From an uncultured Oscillospiraceae bacterium (GTDB taxonomy: Bacteria > Bacillota > Clostridia > Oscillospirales > Ruminococcaceae): a DNA stretch of 7,391 nucleotides. Shown here piece after piece: positions 5,513 through 7,391 of this stretch. Location: contig UQSL01000086.1 of the NCBI GenBank assembly GCA_900543705.1, positions 1 through 7,391 of the forward strand, in the 5' to 3' direction. Within the stretch, counting starts at the first letter, position 1; the number at the start of each line of letters is the position of its first letter. The position numbers and the translations under genes are program-made. Under the pieces are notes generated by a model that worked only from the letters and a program-made list of their open reading frames with translations, made no database searches and had not been told where the DNA came from.

Positions 5513-5965
5513 TTAAGAAGGAAAAAACTCCCTTTGGGCGGCAACCAGGCTGTTTTTCTCAGAAAAAGCGTCCGGATACTTCCTACGGTAAATAACATAG
5601 GCCAGGGCCGACACAGCGATAACACAGGGGACAAAAATTCCTGCATAGAAGAGGATTTCGTCCAAAATCCTGAGGAATAGTCCGTTCACCGCAAGCATGG
5701 CGGCAATCAGAGACGGCGCCATCCCAACAAGATAGAGTCTCAGGAATAGTTTCGTCTTTCTGGAATGCAGCGGGCGGCTGGTCAGCCATCCCCAAAGAAA
5801 CCAGCCCGCATGAGGACGGTGCTGAAGGCTTGCCCGGTATTTCCAGACATCCTGTCTGCTCACTCCCGCAAACCGACATGCCATCTCCCATAGCCAACGT
5901 GTGCTCAGCCAACTTAGTGGAATCAGCAATAAAAAATAGAGCAGTCTCACTCCCGGGTCATGCAT
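5513..5965 (-). CDS. Small integral membrane protein, function unknown (possibly 5' part of a split gene)
   Basis: A 150-residue protein beginning MHDPGVRLLYF. Three hydrophobic stretches are visible: about 6-20, 75-98 (LYLVGMAPSLIAAMLAV...) and 104-126 (ILFYAGIFVPCVIAVSALAY). A Trp/Arg-rich polar loop (21-74) lies between the first two, and a basic cytoplasmic-type end RRKYPDAF follows the third. I do not recognise the family. The start at 5965 is chosen because AAAGGGGAG (5972-5980) lies 6 bases upstream, whereas the in-frame ATG at 5995 has no ribosome binding site. The coding sequence ends QREFFPS, and FF is read from a run of six T (5527-5522 on the minus strand). One extra T there would remove the TAA and continue into the downstream anchored protein, giving about 379 residues. 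No separate promoter is seen in the 125-bp gap after the MATE gene. Confidence 0.65.
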   Translation of the reverse strand: MHDPGVRLLYFLLLIPLSWLSTRWLWEMACRFAGVSRQDVWKYRASLQHRPHAGWFLWGWLTSRPLHSRKTKLFLRLYLVGMAPSLIAAMLAVNGLFLRILDEILFYAGIFVPCVIAVSALAYVIYRRKYPDAFSEKNSLVAAQREFFPS

Positions 5966-6090
5966 AACCGTCTCCCCTTTTCCGTTCAGCACCATTTTCT
6001 CGGTTCATTCTGCTTGCTTGGCAAGGCCCACACTCTCATGTTTCCCCGCTCATTGGCCCGGCAAGAAGCAACGGCATACGAACTTTCCGG
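5966..6090 (-). other. Spacer between the MATE gene and the small membrane protein
   Basis: These 125 bases hold only the ribosome binding site of the downstream gene (5972-5980) and a weak 5-bp CTTGC/GCAAG stem near 6014-6026. I find no -10/-35 pair and no stem with a T-tract, so co-transcription with the MATE gene is possible. Confidence 0.4.
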
Positions 6091-7391
6091 CTATTGTGCA
6101 GCCTCCGGGCCATTCGGGGCAGAAAGCTCCTCTCTTGTGACATTGCGCAGCCAGACCTTGCTGCGGTAGCGGTGCGTTGTAAAGGGGAGCTTGATGATTT
6201 CATCGCTCATGAGCAGAATATAGACCACGGGCACCGGGAGCTTCCATACAAACGCCGCAACTGTCCCCAGCAAGATGGAACACCCCCACATGGTGGCGAC
6301 ATCCAAAGCCAGCCCGAATTTCGTGTCTCCGCCCGCGCGGTATATTCCGACTACCATGGTTGAGTTGTAGGACTGAAACAGCGAAAAATAGGACATGACC
6401 AGCATCATGACCGAAAGATACCCTTTGGCCGTATCCGACAGCGCCATTGTCGCGGAGGCAATCGGCCCAATGAGTAGAATAATGACCGCTCCGGCCCCGC
6501 CGGTAATCCAGGTCAGGCGGACAAAGCGTTTGGCAAATCGGTCCGCCTTTTCGTTGTCCCCGGCCCCGAGGGTTTTACCAATCATAATGGCGGTTGCGTT
6601 GGCAATACCGAAGGCAATGACCGTGGCAAGCTGTCTTGTCACCTGCGCGACCGAATTGGCGGCAACCGCAGAGCTCCCCAAATGCCCGATAATCAGCGTG
6701 TTCATCGAACTTCCAAGCCCCCACATCAGCTCGTTGAGTGTGACCGGGATGGAATAGCGGAAAAAATCCGCCTGCAGCAGTTTATCCCGCACAAAGAGAT
6801 TGCGAAACTGCAGCCGTACATCCTTGTTTACAAATTTGGCATAGCACAGGACAATCAAGAGTTCGGCCGTTCTGGCTATGACTGTGCCGACGGCGGCGCC
6901 CCGAATACCAAGCTTCGGGAATCCGAACATGCCGAAAATCAGCACCGCATTGACCGCAATGTTCGTCAGCAGGCTGACAAGATAGACAATTGTCGAAATG
7001 ATTACCCGTTCCACACTGCGCATGACGTTTAAATAAATCATCGTCACCGACATCAGTAGATAGGAAAAACTCACAATTTTCAGATACTGTACTCCGTATT
7101 CGATGACATCCGCTTCCGGAGTAAACAGCCTCATAATCTGGTACGGAAACAGCCAGACCGCCGCGGTAAACAAAACCGCCACACTCAAAGAAAACCGGAG
7201 AGTAATCCCCAGTACTCTCTCAATGGTACGGGTATCCCCCTTGCCCCAATACTGCGCCGTAAGCACCGCAGCGCCGGAAGTCAGCCCAAAGAAAATCAGG
7301 GTCATGATAAACTGAACCTGTCCCGCGAGTGACGATGCAGAAAGCACCGTTTCCCCCACTCGCCCGAGCATAACGACATCCGCCGATGTTA
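6091..7391 (-). CDS. MATE-family efflux transporter (N-terminus beyond right edge)
   Basis: The frame gives 426 residues from the first ATG (7371) but stays open to the window edge, reading TSADVV before MLGRVGE. This matches the usual MATE first helix end, so 7371 is an internal methionine and roughly 20-40 residues are missing. MATE proteins export cationic drugs or metabolites in exchange for Na+ or H+ across the cytoplasmic membrane. Most of the twelve helices are visible as hydrophobic segments. The two-fold internal repeat is clear: MLGRVGETVLSASSLAGQV...AQYWGKGD (1-46, numbered from 7371) matches IIGHLGSSAVAANSVAQV...GKTLGAGD (227-272). The C-terminal tail HRYRSKVWLRNVTREE is basic and cytoplasmic. 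Substrate and ion coupling cannot be told. The gene ends at TAG 6093-6091 with no clear terminator before the next minus-strand gene. Confidence 0.93.
   Translation of the reverse strand, partial: TSADVVMLGRVGETVLSASSLAGQVQFIMTLIFFGLTSGAAVLTAQYWGKGDTRTIERVLGITLRFSLSVAVLFTAAVWLFPYQIMRLFTPEADVIEYGVQYLKIVSFSYLLMSVTMIYLNVMRSVERVIISTIVYLVSLLTNIAVNAVLIFGMFGFPKLGIRGAAVGTVIARTAELLIVLCYAKFVNKDVRLQFRNLFVRDKLLQADFFRYSIPVTLNELMWGLGSSMNTLIIGHLGSSAVAANSVAQVTRQLATVIAFGIANATAIMIGKTLGAGDNEKADRFAKRFVRLTWITGGAGAVIILLIGPIASATMALSDTAKGYLSVMMLVMSYFSLFQSYNSTMVVGIYRAGGDTKFGLALDVATMWGCSILLGTVAAFVWKLPVPVVYILLMSDEIIKLPFTTHRYRSKVWLRNVTREELSAPNGPEAAQ

Noticed and set aside
4995..5516. A 173-codon plus-strand frame opposite the anchored protein.
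   Set aside because: No ribosome binding site and no family resemblance. The minus-strand frame has a membrane anchor and a coherent domain.
5365..5646. A 93-codon minus-strand frame spanning the junction of the two membrane ORFs.
   Set aside because: It is in the third frame relative to both neighbours, and its sequence is not membrane-like or otherwise coherent. It does not explain the missing start.
6014..6026. A short CTTGC/GCAAG stem between the MATE and small membrane genes.
   Set aside because: Five base pairs with a 3-base loop and no T-tract is too weak to call a terminator.

Overview
This window looks like chromosomal DNA of a moderately GC-rich Clostridia species. A placement near Oscillospiraceae/Ruminococcaceae is my inference from protein style, not from a search. 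The support is a clostridial-type single-chain PurL N-terminus, a diaminopimelate dehydrogenase, an HPr-like protein of the low-GC Gram-positive type, strong AGGAGG-type ribosome binding sites, sigma-A type promoters with 17-bp spacers, and stem-loop plus T-tract terminators. Gene order is compact, and I see no insertion sequence, phage gene, CRISPR array, tRNA or rRNA.

Layout. From 1 to 1634 two minus-strand genes lie head to tail: mtaB (tRNA ms2t6A37 methylthiotransferase), then the N-terminal end of purL (purine synthesis), which runs off the left edge. The 312-bp divergent spacer 1635-1946 holds two back-to-back sigma-A promoters, one firing left into mtaB and one firing right into a small HPr-like gene (1947-2177). 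That gene has a 9-bp dyad and a long GC-rich leader in its 5' UTR and ends at a clean terminator. Next, on the plus strand with its own promoter, is ddh (2359-3348, meso-diaminopimelate dehydrogenase). A perfectly symmetric stem-loop at 3388-3420 can serve as terminator for both ddh and the convergent M20 amidohydrolase (3434-4726, minus). The amidohydrolase has its own promoter, with overlapping ATCACG/CGTGAT palindromes just upstream of it.

From 4827 to 7391 everything is on the minus strand: a MATE-family multidrug/sodium-type efflux transporter (its N-terminus lies beyond the right edge), a small three-helix membrane protein, and a membrane-anchored extracytoplasmic protein. The last two are in a -1 frame relation across a run of six T on the coding strand. 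The second has no convincing start codon of its own, so the pair may be one broken or recoded gene. The 3' end of the second gene is written over a perfect 34-bp palindrome and a second hairpin.

The genes do not form one pathway. They are mostly separately promoted housekeeping and envelope functions: translation fidelity (MtaB), purines (PurL), cell wall/lysine (Ddh), carbon regulation (HPr-like) and transport (MATE). I do not see an undescribed multi-gene system. The items most worth a second look are the HPr-like protein that lacks the catalytic histidine but keeps the regulatory serine, the split membrane-protein ORF, and the palindromes around 4807-4908.
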